A stretch of DNA of 64,000 nucleotides from the NCBI GenBank assembly GCA_032681305.1, contig CP136340.1, positions 434,001 to 498,000 on the forward strand, written 5' to 3'. Below, piece after piece: positions 17,540-26,853 of this stretch; position 1 is the first letter of the stretch, and each line of letters begins with the position of its first letter. The notes beneath the pieces are model-generated. The model did no database searches. It worked only from the letters and a program-made list of their open reading frames with translations, and was not told where the DNA came from. The DNA is from HIMB114 sp008638005 (GTDB lineage Bacteria > Pseudomonadota > Alphaproteobacteria > Pelagibacterales > Pelagibacteraceae). The position numbers were made by a program, and so were the translations under genes.

Positions 17540-18337
17540 ATGTTCATGTTTAACCTAGCAAAAACTGATTTAAAAGAAACATTTAATAGAAGACAACTAT
17601 GTTTTGAGTTAGCTTGGACGGAAGTGCGTCTACGATATACAAGAACAATAATTGGTCCATTTTGGGAAACCATAAGTTTGGCTATATTGCTTTTTACTCT
17701 TTCATATTTATGGTCAAGGCTTTGGGGGGCTCAAGTAAGTGAATATCTTCCTTACTTGGTATCTGGAATGGTTATTTGGAGATTTATAAATTCTATACTG
17801 AACGATGGATGCCAAATTTATATAAAGAGCCATTATATCTACAGATCAATTCCATTGCCATGGTCTGTAATGGCTGTAAAACATGTTTATGCGGGTGCCT
17901 TTCTTTTTATTCACCACTTTCCAATGATAATTGTTGCAAACATAATTTTTAATGTTGATTTTTTTACTTTAAATTTAATCTATTTAATTTATGCAATCCC
18001 AATTTTAACTATAACTTCCTTCTCATCTACTATTATTTTGGGAATATTTACTGCAAGATATAGAGATGTGCACAGTCTTGTTTCAAGCTTATTATCAGTA
18101 ATGATTTTTTTTACTCCAATTTTTTGGACTGTAGATCAAATGGGAGAATTTGGCAGAAAATTTATTGTAACGCCAAATCTAGTTTTTCACTATATCGAAA
18201 TATTTAGACAACCTTTGTTAGGTAACCCGCCCTCAAATACAAGCTTGTTGATTACGTTAATCTCAACTTTGTTTTTATTTTTTATAAGTATGCATATACT
18301 AAATAAATACAAAAAGAAAATTATTTACTGGTTATAA
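17540..18337 (+). CDS. wzm: ABC-2 type polysaccharide export permease (Wzm)
   Basis: About 265 residues with an amphipathic N-terminus, the motif WTEVRLRYTRTIIGPFWETI and six predicted membrane helices. This is characteristic of Wzm/KpsM/TagG permeases that flip undecaprenyl-linked glycans. The frame stays open to TTG at 17507, but that extends into the divergent gene. ATG at 17540 (or 17546) is preferred. It lies five bases upstream of the matching ATPase gene. Confidence 0.87.
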   Translation: MFMFNLAKTDLKETFNRRQLCFELAWTEVRLRYTRTIIGPFWETISLAILLFTLSYLWSRLWGAQVSEYLPYLVSGMVIWRFINSILNDGCQIYIKSHYIYRSIPLPWSVMAVKHVYAGAFLFIHHFPMIIVANIIFNVDFFTLNLIYLIYAIPILTITSFSSTIILGIFTARYRDVHSLVSSLLSVMIFFTPIFWTVDQMGEFGRKFIVTPNLVFHYIEIFRQPLLGNPPSNTSLLITLISTLFLFFISMHILNKYKKKIIYWL

Positions 18338-18342
18338 AACTT

Positions 18343-19089
18343 GTGGCTAAAATTATATTAAGAGACATTGATATGAGTTTTCCAATTATTGGTAGTGATA
18401 TTTATTTAAAAGGTGCTTTAGTAAATAAGTTGATTGGTGGAAAAATTAACAAAGAAAAAAATAAAGTTTCTGTTAATGCTATTAATAATTTATCTCTAGA
18501 GATAAATAATGGAGACAGGGTTGGATTGATTGGACACAACGGTGCTGGAAAATCTACATTACTTAGTCTAATTGCCGGAATTTATCACCCAAACTCTGGT
18601 ATAAGAAATGTAGAAGGAAAAGTACAAACTCTATTCGATACAAACATTGGCTTAGAACCAGAAGAGACTGGATTAAAAAATATCAAAAAAATTGCCTTGT
18701 TTCATGGAGTATCTCCTAATTTAGTTGAGGAGAAATTAGATGAAATAATTCAAGAAAGTGGACTTGGAAATTACATAAATTTTCCTGTAAGAACATACTC
18801 ATCAGGCATGAGACTTAGATTGGGATTTTGTGTAATATCTTCTTTAAAGCCTGAAATACTTGTGTTGGATGAAATGATTGGTGTTGGAGATAAAAATTTT
18901 CAAGAATATGCACAAAATAAAATTAACAGTTTAATTAGTAGTGCTTCAATTTTAGTAATCGCTACTCATTCAAATAAAATTATAGAAAAATTTTGCAATA
19001 GACTAATTTTAATGAAAAATGGTAGAATAGTTAAAGATGGCTCTGTAGAAGAGGTAAACAAATATTATCAAAATCATGATCTCTACTAA
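18343..19089 (+). CDS. wzt: ABC transporter ATPase for polysaccharide export (Wzt)
   Basis: A 248-residue ATPase with Walker A GHNGAGKS (64-71), signature YSSGM (152-156), Walker B ILVLDE (172-177) and the ATHS switch loop. The KpsT/Wzt-type tight glycine loop is present. It lacks the C-terminal carbohydrate-binding domain of long Wzt proteins, so substrate recognition probably does not depend on a capped chain end. The start is GTG at 18343. The 3' end overlaps the next gene by 14 bases. Confidence 0.9.
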   Translation: MAKIILRDIDMSFPIIGSDIYLKGALVNKLIGGKINKEKNKVSVNAINNLSLEINNGDRVGLIGHNGAGKSTLLSLIAGIYHPNSGIRNVEGKVQTLFDTNIGLEPEETGLKNIKKIALFHGVSPNLVEEKLDEIIQESGLGNYINFPVRTYSSGMRLRLGFCVISSLKPEILVLDEMIGVGDKNFQEYAQNKINSLISSASILVIATHSNKIIEKFCNRLILMKNGRIVKDGSVEEVNKYYQNHDLY

Positions 19090-20278
19090 AAAAAAATTCA
19101 AAGTACCCTTAGTGTCTTCAACGTTTTATGAAGAAGAAAAAACTCTAAATAAATTATCAAAATTTGTGAAAAAAACAAAAATTTTAAGTATGGGTAAATC
19201 ATGCTTAAAATTTGAAAAAGAATTCGCAAAATTTCATAAATCAAAATTTGCAACCCTTTTTAATAGTGGAGGAAGTGCAAACCTTGCGATGATCCAAGCT
19301 TTAAAGAATCTAGGATTGCTCAAGAATAATGACAATATTGGATTTTCGGCTATTACATGGTCAACAAATGTGATGCCTATTATTCAACTTGGTCTTAAAC
19401 CAATCCCTCTTGAGATAAATAAAGATTATTTGAATGTCACATCGGATGAAATTTTAAAAAAAATAAAAAAATATAATCTTAAAGCAATATTTATAACAAA
19501 TATTTTAGGTCATTGTGGAGATATGCAAAATATATCCTCAATATGTAAAAAAAAAAAAATTATTTTATTCGAGGATAACTGTGAGTCTTTAGGTACAATT
19601 TCTCAAAAAAAATTACTTGGCACTTATGGTTTAATGTCAAGCTCTTCATTTTATGTTGCTCATCATATTTCAACCATAGAAGGTGGAATGGTTATCACTA
19701 GTGATGATAAGATTGATGAACAATTAAAATTAATTAGGGCAAATGGATGGGATAGAAATCTATCTAATTTACAAAAAAAGAAGATTAGAAAAAAAAATAG
19801 AATTTATAATGATTTCGAAGCAAAATATATTTTTTATGATCTTGGTTATAACTTACGACCTACAGAAATAACAGGCTATTTGGGATCATTACAATTAAAA
19901 GAAATTAAAAAAATTGTAGATTCTAGAGAAAGAAATTTCAAAATATTTCAAAATATTTTAAATAAAAAATCTGAGATTGAAAAAATAAAAGTTGATCATA
20001 TTGAAAGGCTATCAAGTTTTGCAATACCTATGGTATTTAAAAGTATAAAATTAAAAGAAAAATTTATTAAAATTTTTCAAAATAATGGAGTTGAAATTAG
20101 ACCATTAATAGCAGGTAATATAGAAAAACAGCCTTTTTTTAAAAAATATGTTAATAAAAAATTTAATTTAAAAACTACAAAACGAATAGATGACTGTGGA
20201 TTTTATTTTGGTAACTATCCTCAAATGAGCTCAAAACAAATTTCTATAATAAAAAAATGTCTAGCAAAAATTAATTAA
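19076..20278 (+). CDS. DegT-fold NDP-keto-deoxysugar 3-dehydratase (ColD/RfbH-like)
   Basis: A 400-residue PLP-fold protein with NSGGSANL (63-70), FEDNCESLG (165-173) and the PLP-site segment SFYVAHHISTIEGG (191-204). At the position of the aldimine lysine (SFxxxK) there is His196. Replacement of that lysine by His is the hallmark of ColD and RfbH (CDP-6-deoxy-glucose 3-dehydrase), which remove the 3-hydroxyl instead of transaminating. With gmd in the same island, a GDP-4-keto-3,6-dideoxymannose route is plausible. It lacks an obvious C-terminal cysteine cluster, so it is closer in build to ColD. Substrate is inferred. Confidence 0.78.
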   Translation: MISTKKKFKVPLVSSTFYEEEKTLNKLSKFVKKTKILSMGKSCLKFEKEFAKFHKSKFATLFNSGGSANLAMIQALKNLGLLKNNDNIGFSAITWSTNVMPIIQLGLKPIPLEINKDYLNVTSDEILKKIKKYNLKAIFITNILGHCGDMQNISSICKKKKIILFEDNCESLGTISQKKLLGTYGLMSSSSFYVAHHISTIEGGMVITSDDKIDEQLKLIRANGWDRNLSNLQKKKIRKKNRIYNDFEAKYIFYDLGYNLRPTEITGYLGSLQLKEIKKIVDSRERNFKIFQNILNKKSEIEKIKVDHIERLSSFAIPMVFKSIKLKEKFIKIFQNNGVEIRPLIAGNIEKQPFFKKYVNKKFNLKTTKRIDDCGFYFGNYPQMSSKQISIIKKCLAKIN

Positions 20279-21090
20279 TGACAAAAGTAAAAGTGATTGG
20301 TGGTCTTGGCAATCAATTATTTCAATACTTTTTTGCTAGAACTTTAAAAATTAAATTCAATACAAAAGTCGAATTAGATATATCAGATTTTTCTATTTAT
20401 AAATTGCATGATTTTAATCTAAATAATTTGTTAAATGTTAAATTGATAATTTCTAAAAAAAAAAAAATACTCCAAAAATTCTTTATAAAGAAAAAAAAAG
20501 AACTTGATCCATTTAAATTTGATCATAAAATTTTTAATGAAAAGTACTCATTCTATGATGGATATTGGCAAAGCTATAAATATTTTGATAAATATTGGTA
20601 TATTTTTAAAAAAGATTTAAAAAACGAAAAACATATTATAAATTTAGAGATATTAAAAAAAATCAGGAATTCCAACTCTGTTTCAGTGCACATAAGAAGA
20701 GGTGACTATGTAGAAAATACAAAAACATCTAAATTTCATGGAAATTTAGATGTTAATTATTACAAGAAAGCAATTAAGTTTTTTGAAAATAAATACACAA
20801 ACGTAGAATTTTTCTTTTTTTCAGATGATATAAAGTGGACTAAGAAGATGTTTGTAAACAAAAAATATCATTTTATAAAAAATAAAAAAAAACAAATTAG
20901 AGATCCATCTAGTGATTTAATATTAATGAAAAATTGTAAACATAATATTATAGCTAACTCCACTTTTAGTTGGTGGGGGGCTTGGTTAAATGAGAATAAA
21001 AATAAAATAGTATGTGCTCCAAGACAATGGACTGTGAATAGAAAAATTACCGAGACTGATTTAGTTCCGAAAGGCTGGAAGATAATATAG
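20278..21090 (+). CDS. Alpha-1,2-fucosyltransferase-like glycosyltransferase (GT11)
   Basis: A 270-residue protein with the GT11 signatures GGLGNQLFQY (8-17), HIRRGDY (138-144) and NSTFSWWGAWL (227-237). The family transfers fucose, or a related GDP-deoxysugar, from a GDP donor through the HxRRGDY motif. It begins at the preceding gene's stop (TAATG), directly after the ColD-like gene, so its donor could be GDP-fucose or a GDP-3,6-dideoxysugar. Confidence 0.9.
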   Translation: MTKVKVIGGLGNQLFQYFFARTLKIKFNTKVELDISDFSIYKLHDFNLNNLLNVKLIISKKKKILQKFFIKKKKELDPFKFDHKIFNEKYSFYDGYWQSYKYFDKYWYIFKKDLKNEKHIINLEILKKIRNSNSVSVHIRRGDYVENTKTSKFHGNLDVNYYKKAIKFFENKYTNVEFFFFSDDIKWTKKMFVNKKYHFIKNKKKQIRDPSSDLILMKNCKHNIIANSTFSWWGAWLNENKNKIVCAPRQWTVNRKITETDLVPKGWKII

Positions 21091-22052
21091 TGAATGATTA
21101 CGACGTTATAATCCCAACAAGGAATCAATCAAAATATTTAAACGATTCAATCAACTCTGTAATTGAGCAAAGTATTTTACCAAACGAAATTATAATAATA
21201 AATGATAACTCTAATGATAATACATTCAAAGTTTGTGTTGAAATATTTAAGAAAAAAAAATTTGCAAATTATAAAATTATAAATAATTCTGAGACTCTTG
21301 GTCCAGCAAAATCAAGAAATATTGGTATAAGACAGGCAAAATCTAAATTTATAGCATTTTTAGACAGTGATGATTATTGGGAAAAAACAAAAATTGAAAA
21401 GCAATTTGAAAAATTTAATAAACCTAATTTTTCAAATTTGGGAGTAATCTACACAAGTCATAATTTTATGATTAATAACAAATTAGCCTATCATCATAAT
21501 AAAAGTCAGAAAGCAAGTTACAATGGCTTTTTATATTATAAGCTTTTATCAGGAAATATAATATCGGGCTCATGTTCCAGTGTTTTATGTAAAAGAGAAG
21601 TATTTGAAAAGTGTGGATATTTTTCTGAAAACTCAGAAAATTATTTTATTGAGGATTGGGATTTATGGCAAAGAATATCAAAAAAATTTAATTTTGATTT
21701 TGTAGATGAAAATCTCTTAACAATAAGGATTCATAAACAAAATCGTTCAATGGAAAAAAATAATGACTTAGATAAAGCTTTAGTTAGAGTATTCAATAAA
21801 AATAAAAGAATTAAAAACCTTTCAAAAAATTTAATTCGAAAATTAGATAATAATATTTTAGGTTATAGTGTGAGGCCAATTTTTATTGATGATTATTATG
21901 AAAAAAAGTGGCTAAATATAATTACGAAATTAATAAAATTATTTTTATTTTTTTTAATGAGCTTTGAAATAAAACAAGCTTTGAGACTTTTAAAAATTTC
22001 AAGCTATTTCTTTGTAAAAAAAATTTTAAAAATTGGTAAATCTAATGCATAA
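21090..22052 (+). CDS. Glycosyltransferase family 2
   Basis: A 320-residue GT2 with VIIPTRNQSKYL, IIINDNSNDNT and the DxD motif LDSDD (91-95), followed by FIEDWDLWQR. The start is GTG at 21090, overlapping the preceding TAG. The nearby ATG is out of frame. The C-terminal 80 residues contain a hydrophobic segment (LIKLFLFFLMSF), suggesting membrane attachment. It sits inside a co-directional run exporter-ColD-GT11-GT2-GT2-WecA-like. Confidence 0.87.
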   Translation: MNDYDVIIPTRNQSKYLNDSINSVIEQSILPNEIIIINDNSNDNTFKVCVEIFKKKKFANYKIINNSETLGPAKSRNIGIRQAKSKFIAFLDSDDYWEKTKIEKQFEKFNKPNFSNLGVIYTSHNFMINNKLAYHHNKSQKASYNGFLYYKLLSGNIISGSCSSVLCKREVFEKCGYFSENSENYFIEDWDLWQRISKKFNFDFVDENLLTIRIHKQNRSMEKNNDLDKALVRVFNKNKRIKNLSKNLIRKLDNNILGYSVRPIFIDDYYEKKWLNIITKLIKLFLFFLMSFEIKQALRLLKISSYFFVKKILKIGKSNA

Positions 22053-22920
22053 GGATCTCGTTAGTGTAATTATGCCAATTCATAATGCTGAAAAATATCT
22101 TGATCAAGCTGTTAGCAGCATTGTAAATCAAACATATAAAAAATTAGAAATTATTTGTATTGAAAATGGCTCAAAAGATAAAAGTTTATCTAAGTTAAAA
22201 CATTACTCAAAAATTTACAAAAATTTTGTAATTATCAAGCTTAAAAAAGCCTCTTTAAGCAATGCGCTTAATAAAGGGATATTAAGAAGCAAAGGTGAAT
22301 ATATAGCCAGAATGGATGCAGATGATATATCACATCCAAAAAGAATTGAGAAACAAGTTAAATATTTAAAAAAAAAAAAATCAATCTCTATAGTTGGCTC
22401 AAATATAAATTTAATTGATGCTGAGGGTAAATTTATAAAAAAAATATATTACCCACAAAAATTTAATAAATTAAAAAAAAAATTAGAAGTTGACTCTTAT
22501 CTTGCGCATCCATCAGTAATGATGAGAAAAAAAATATTTAAAATTTTAAAAGGGTATAGATTTCAGTTTTGTCCAGCAGAAGATTATGATTTATGGCTAA
22601 GAGCCTTGCATTTTTTTAAAATTGAAAACATGAGAGAATTTCTTGTAAATTATAGACAACATTCTAATAAGATGGGATCTTTAATGGAATTTCAAACAGT
22701 ATTAGGCGCAACGTATGCTAGAGAACTCTATTTAAGAAGACTTAAACTTAAAACTAAAAAAGATAAATTAATATTGAATAGACTTGTAAATATGGAAGAC
22801 CTTATTAAAATTGGTGTTAATAAATTTTATATTTTTAAACATTTGGCTAATATAATAAGAAAAAATAAATTTAAAATTTTCGGGTATCATAAAATATTTA
22901 AGCTAATTTTGATAAGATGA
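22045..22920 (+). CDS. Glycosyltransferase family 2
   Basis: About 291 residues, with VIMPIHNAEKYL, IICIENGSKDKS and DxD motif MDADD (90-94), then a CPAEDYDLWLR motif. ATG at 22045 (MHKDLV) was chosen. A TTG at 22033 lies inside the previous gene. The overlap with the upstream stop is eight bases, and the next gene overlaps by four (ATGA), so translation is probably coupled throughout. The acceptor is unknown. Confidence 0.88.
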   Translation: MHKDLVSVIMPIHNAEKYLDQAVSSIVNQTYKKLEIICIENGSKDKSLSKLKHYSKIYKNFVIIKLKKASLSNALNKGILRSKGEYIARMDADDISHPKRIEKQVKYLKKKKSISIVGSNINLIDAEGKFIKKIYYPQKFNKLKKKLEVDSYLAHPSVMMRKKIFKILKGYRFQFCPAEDYDLWLRALHFFKIENMREFLVNYRQHSNKMGSLMEFQTVLGATYARELYLRRLKLKTKKDKLILNRLVNMEDLIKIGVNKFYIFKHLANIIRKNKFKIFGYHKIFKLILIR

Positions 22921-23924
22921 ATTTAACATATCTTATAATAATTCTGGGGTCATTTATAGGATATTTTTTTTTTATAAAGATTGCAAATAAATTAAAATTT
23001 ATTGATATTCCATCAGGTGTAAGTATTCACAAAAATAATATTGTCACACAATATGGATTTATATTTATGTTAATTTTTTCATTAACGTTGATTTATTTTT
23101 ATAGGACCGAGCAAATAGAAAATTTAATAGAATTAATACCAAGACCATATATTTTTTTAATTACATTAATTTGTTTATCAATTCTAAGTTTACTTGATTT
23201 TAGGTTTAAAATTCATCCATTTTATAGATTACTTTTGCAGTTTAGTTTTGTTTTCTTGAGTCTTTCAACATTAGAAACTCCAATCTTTGGAAATTTAATA
23301 CCCTTTAAACTAGAGATTCTTTTAATTAGTTACTTTTGGGTCTATGTGATTAATTCAACCAACTTTATTGACGGTATAGATAGTTCTCTAAATATAATTA
23401 CGTTATCGGTAATTTTAGGCTTAATTTTAATGTCAAATATTTTGGGTTATGCTTTTTTAAAAGACCTAAATGTTATCCTTATCTCTCTCTTTTGTTGTAT
23501 GTTACCCTTTTTTATTTTTAATCTTCCGAGAGCAAAAGTATTTTGTGGGGATAGCGGAAGTATACCAATTGGATATATCTTGGGATGGCTTAATCTATTT
23601 ATTTACAGTCAAACTGAAAAAGTTTTTCTTTTAATACTTACCTCTTACTTATTAATTGATGTAACTATTACATTGTTAAAAAAAAGTTTAAAAGGGAAAG
23701 TTCCTTGGTCAAGGGATTTTGATTATTTTTTTTTAATACCAACAAAGTATTTAAAAAAAAATCACTTCTTTACGTTAAGGAGATTATTAATTAACCAAGT
23801 CGTGTTAACTTTATTAGCAATAACAAGCCTTTATTATAATCAATATATAATACTTATTATTTCAATATTTCCAAATTTAATGGTAATTTATAATTTTAAT
23901 AAACTTAAAAAGCCTTTAACTTAA
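22917..23924 (+). CDS. WecA/MraY-family undecaprenyl-phosphate sugar-1-phosphate transferase
   Basis: A 335-residue protein with about ten membrane helices and the family motifs NSTNFIDGID (146-155) and FCGDSGS (209-215). An early IPSGVSIHKN (31-40) corresponds to the nucleotide-sugar loop. Such enzymes start glycan synthesis by moving a HexNAc-1-phosphate onto undecaprenyl phosphate. This fits the ABC-exporter pathway at the head of the same gene run. Its 3' end overlaps a convergent gene by 20 bases. Confidence 0.87.
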   Translation: MNLTYLIIILGSFIGYFFFIKIANKLKFIDIPSGVSIHKNNIVTQYGFIFMLIFSLTLIYFYRTEQIENLIELIPRPYIFLITLICLSILSLLDFRFKIHPFYRLLLQFSFVFLSLSTLETPIFGNLIPFKLEILLISYFWVYVINSTNFIDGIDSSLNIITLSVILGLILMSNILGYAFLKDLNVILISLFCCMLPFFIFNLPRAKVFCGDSGSIPIGYILGWLNLFIYSQTEKVFLLILTSYLLIDVTITLLKKSLKGKVPWSRDFDYFFLIPTKYLKKNHFFTLRRLLINQVVLTLLAITSLYYNQYIILIISIFPNLMVIYNFNKLKKPLT

Positions 23925-24588
23925 ATTTTTCCCAGACAAAGATTGCATTATATTCACAATTATGAGTTTCTAGGATTTTTTTTCTTAAATTTTTATATTT
24001 ATAATAATCCTCACTCTCATTTAAGTGAAACTGTATTAATAAAGTATTAACTTTATGGATCATCTTATTTTCTATAAGATTGCTTAAAATCTCATATTCA
24101 GCTCCTTCAACATTTAATTTTAGCAAATCTATTGTTTCAATATTTTTTTCTTTTATAAAATTACTTATATTTCTTAAGCTGCAAAGTTCAAAATCAGCAT
24201 CACCGAATGTTTTAATACTGTGTGATGTTTTGTCAAAATTAATCTCTAGGGGAACATCTTTATCTATGCTCGATAGTCCAAAAGGTAATACATATATATT
24301 TTCAATATTTTCAAATCTTTTTTTTATTTTTTTATAATAAGAATAAATTGGCTCAAAAATATAAAAAAAACATTTTTGATTTTTTTTAAAAATTCTACCA
24401 GTAAAGGTTCCTTCATATCCACCAACGTCAAAAATTAGACTCTGGGGTTTTAACTCAATATCGAATAATCTTTTTTCATCTTTATTCATAAATTCTATAA
24501 CTCTTAAACTGTGTAAAAGATTTTTTAAAAACTTAATTCTATACAAATGAAATTTAAAAAAAAAATAATCAATTATTTGATACTTCAT
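23905..24588 (-). CDS. FkbM-family methyltransferase
   Basis: A 227-residue SAM-dependent methyltransferase. Motif I is IFDVGGYEGTFTGRIF (about 53-68), a later YIFEPIYSYYKKI matches the FEPxP region, and LLKLNVEGAEYEIL is the diagnostic FkbM motif. It probably O-methylates a sugar of the surface glycan. Its start overlaps the upstream fcl-like gene by 20 bases on the same strand. Confidence 0.87.
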   Translation of the reverse strand: MKYQIIDYFFFKFHLYRIKFLKNLLHSLRVIEFMNKDEKRLFDIELKPQSLIFDVGGYEGTFTGRIFKKNQKCFFYIFEPIYSYYKKIKKRFENIENIYVLPFGLSSIDKDVPLEINFDKTSHSIKTFGDADFELCSLRNISNFIKEKNIETIDLLKLNVEGAEYEILSNLIENKMIHKVNTLLIQFHLNESEDYYKYKNLRKKILETHNCEYNAIFVWEKFKLKAF

Positions 24589-25501
24589 AAATTTTTATCA
24601 TTTCATTAATTCCTTCTTCTAAAGAGATTTTTGGTTTAAAATTAAATTTCTTCATTTCAGTAACATCCATGCATTTTTTTGGAGTTCCGTCAGGCTTAGA
24701 TCTATCCCAATTTATTGTTCCTTTGTAACCAACTTTTAATTTTATTTTGTCTGCTAAATCTTTTACCGAAATATCAATACCCCAACCAACATTTAATATT
24801 TCTTTTTTATTATAGTGATCCATAAAGTATAGACAGCCCTCTGCTAAATCATCTACATGCATAAATTCTCTTGTTGCCGAACCTGTTCCCCATAAAGTTA
24901 TTTCTTTTTGGTTTTTTTTCTTTGCATCACAAAACCTTTTAACTAGAGCTGAGAAAACATGACAAGAATCTAGATCAAAGCTATCATTTGGGCCATAAAG
25001 ATTTGGTGGCATTATAGATATAAAGTTCAAGCCGTATTGCTCTCTATAAAAATTTCCTAGTTTTATTGCTGAAATTTTAGCTAAAGAATAACCCTCGTTA
25101 GTCTCTTCTAATTTTCCTTGCATAAATGAGGTTTCTTTTATTGGCTGTTTTGCATCTCTTGGATAAATGCAAGAGCTACCTAAATTCAAAAATTTTTTGA
25201 CTTTAAACATAGATGATAAATTTATTAAATTTTGCGCCAATACCATATTGATATACATAAAATCAGCTTTATTTTCTGAATTTGCTTTTATTCCACCTAC
25301 TTTTCCTGCAGCATGAAATATATATTCAGGTCTTTTTATTTCAAAAAAACTTTTTACTTTTTGAAAATCACACAAATCTAAATTTTTTCTTTCCTCAACA
25401 ATTATATTTTCATAACTATTTTTGGATAAAGCCTTAACCAAAGCTTTTCCAACCATTCCATTATGTCCAGCAACAAAAATTTTACTATTTTTTTTCATCA
25501 T
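24569..25501 (-). CDS. fcl: GDP-L-fucose synthase-like epimerase/reductase
   Basis: A 310-residue extended SDR with GHNGMVG (12-18), HAAGKVGGI, GSSCIYP (108-114), Tyr138-x3-Lys142 (YSLAK) and WGTGSATREFMHVDDLA. All are characteristic of GDP-4-keto-6-deoxymannose 3,5-epimerase/4-reductase. ColC (GDP-colitose synthase) is a close relative, so the product may be GDP-fucose or, with the ColD-like enzyme, GDP-colitose. It overlaps its neighbour at 25498 by four bases. Confidence 0.88.
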   Translation of the reverse strand: MMKKNSKIFVAGHNGMVGKALVKALSKNSYENIIVEERKNLDLCDFQKVKSFFEIKRPEYIFHAAGKVGGIKANSENKADFMYINMVLAQNLINLSSMFKVKKFLNLGSSCIYPRDAKQPIKETSFMQGKLEETNEGYSLAKISAIKLGNFYREQYGLNFISIMPPNLYGPNDSFDLDSCHVFSALVKRFCDAKKKNQKEITLWGTGSATREFMHVDDLAEGCLYFMDHYNKKEILNVGWGIDISVKDLADKIKLKVGYKGTINWDRSKPDGTPKKCMDVTEMKKFNFKPKISLEEGINEMIKIYEVSNN

Positions 25502-26157
25502 TGTTGAAAAATTGTATACTCTGAAATATCCTTGTAAGTATTTGAACCACCAGAATCTTCATTATAATCACTTATTTCAAAAAATAATTTTAGACCATGC
25601 GCTGCTTGTTCAGGTGGCATATACATATTCCAACCTAAAAAATTTAAATTATCAATATCTTTATGATCTTGTCGCTCGTTCCTTCCATTATATCTAGCAA
25701 ACTTAAACCATTTTTTTGCATTTTCATCATCTGTTAAAATCATTCCACCTTTAGTTATTGGTAATATTTTTTTTCTATGAAATGAAAGACAATGAAATGT
25801 ATTTTTAATATACATGTTCTTTCTAAATCGAGTTGCACCGTCAACAATTGGATAAGGATCTAGCATATACACACCCGACCATTCAATTTCTTTGAAAACT
25901 GGTTTACACCCAGCATGTATTATTAATGATGGTACTGACAAGTATGTTTTTTTTGGAATTTTAATATTTCCTTGAGCATTGAGATATTTTAAGCACAAAA
26001 ACATTGCATTAGTGCAGCTGTCAACAGAGATTGCAAACTTACTTCCAGCATACTCAGCTACTTTGTTTTCAAATAAATCAACTATATCCCATGGATCATT
26101 AATTTCATATCCATGTTTGATCAATTCTTTCTTTGCTAAATCTAGGTTTTGATACAT
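25498..26157 (-). CDS. Short DegT/DnrJ-type aminotransferase-like protein (219 aa)
   Basis: This protein matches only the N-terminal PLP domain of the sugar aminotransferase family: AISVDSCTNAMFL (42-54), VDGATR (105-110) and SFHRKKILPITKGGM (125-139), with Lys130 at the aldimine position. Canonical members are about 370-400 residues. The C-terminal domain is absent and the protein ends soon after the MPPEQAAHGL segment. The coding frame is clean and overlaps fcl by four bases, so it looks like a stable compact form, not fresh decay. A second subunit or a non-catalytic role is possible. Confidence 0.7.
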   Translation of the reverse strand: MYQNLDLAKKELIKHGYEINDPWDIVDLFENKVAEYAGSKFAISVDSCTNAMFLCLKYLNAQGNIKIPKKTYLSVPSLIIHAGCKPVFKEIEWSGVYMLDPYPIVDGATRFRKNMYIKNTFHCLSFHRKKILPITKGGMILTDDENAKKWFKFARYNGRNERQDHKDIDNLNFLGWNMYMPPEQAAHGLKLFFEISDYNEDSGGSNTYKDISEYTIFQQ

Positions 26158-26178
26158 GTGAATTATTATTTTAACAAC

Positions 26179-26853
26179 TTACAATTGCTTATAATAGTCA
26201 CCAAGTTTGAATTGTTTTCCTGAAGTTAGAGATAGATTTTTGTTTTCATCAAATTTGTATAAAGATTTGGGCAATATTCTAAAATCAAGACTAAACCTCA
26301 TTTTATTTGTTAAATTTTTTTTGTTACCATGACTACACTGATTTCCATCAAATCTATGGTATTCACCTAGCAAAATATTCATTGGCTTATGATCATTTTT
26401 GCCAGGAGAACTCTCTATCCAGATAGCTGAAGAATCAATCATATTAGTAATAGCAATACAGTAATTAATTTCACCAACTGGATGATTATGATCTTTATCG
26501 CTATCTATATGCCATTTATGTATTGCTTTATTATTTGGTGTTTGAGCCCTAAATGTTGGGGCATATTGAAATATAATATCTTCATCAAATTGAGGATAAA
26601 TTTCATTATATATAAATCTCTCATATAATTCTGTAAATTCAATCCAGTTTGAATTTAATCTATTATAAAATGTTTTGTGAAAATCTGTTTGACTTTCATT
26701 CTCAAAAACTAACCAGTCATCCTCAGGTAGTAAAGTAGGATTGATTGTATGTAAATTTTCTAAATCTTTTGTGCGAAATAGGTTCTCTATCAATTCTCGA
26801 AAATTATACTTTTTTATATCATAACTAAATTTTTTAAAAATATTATCTTTCAT
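26179..26853 (-). CDS. 2OG-Fe(II) oxygenase-like (PhyH-type) protein
   Basis: A 224-residue protein with a plausible iron-binding triad, His115-x-Asp117 (KWHIDSD) and His175 (CSHGNK). Arg186 (MRFSLDFR) is placed to bind 2-oxoglutarate. The order and spacing match the phytanoyl-CoA dioxygenase-like superfamily found in natural-product and sugar-modifying clusters. It may hydroxylate a glycan residue or an acyl group. It overlaps the GT10-like gene by 11 bases. Confidence 0.65.
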   Translation of the reverse strand: MKDNIFKKFSYDIKKYNFRELIENLFRTKDLENLHTINPTLLPEDDWLVFENESQTDFHKTFYNRLNSNWIEFTELYERFIYNEIYPQFDEDIIFQYAPTFRAQTPNNKAIHKWHIDSDKDHNHPVGEINYCIAITNMIDSSAIWIESSPGKNDHKPMNILLGEYHRFDGNQCSHGNKKNLTNKMRFSLDFRILPKSLYKFDENKNLSLTSGKQFKLGDYYKQL

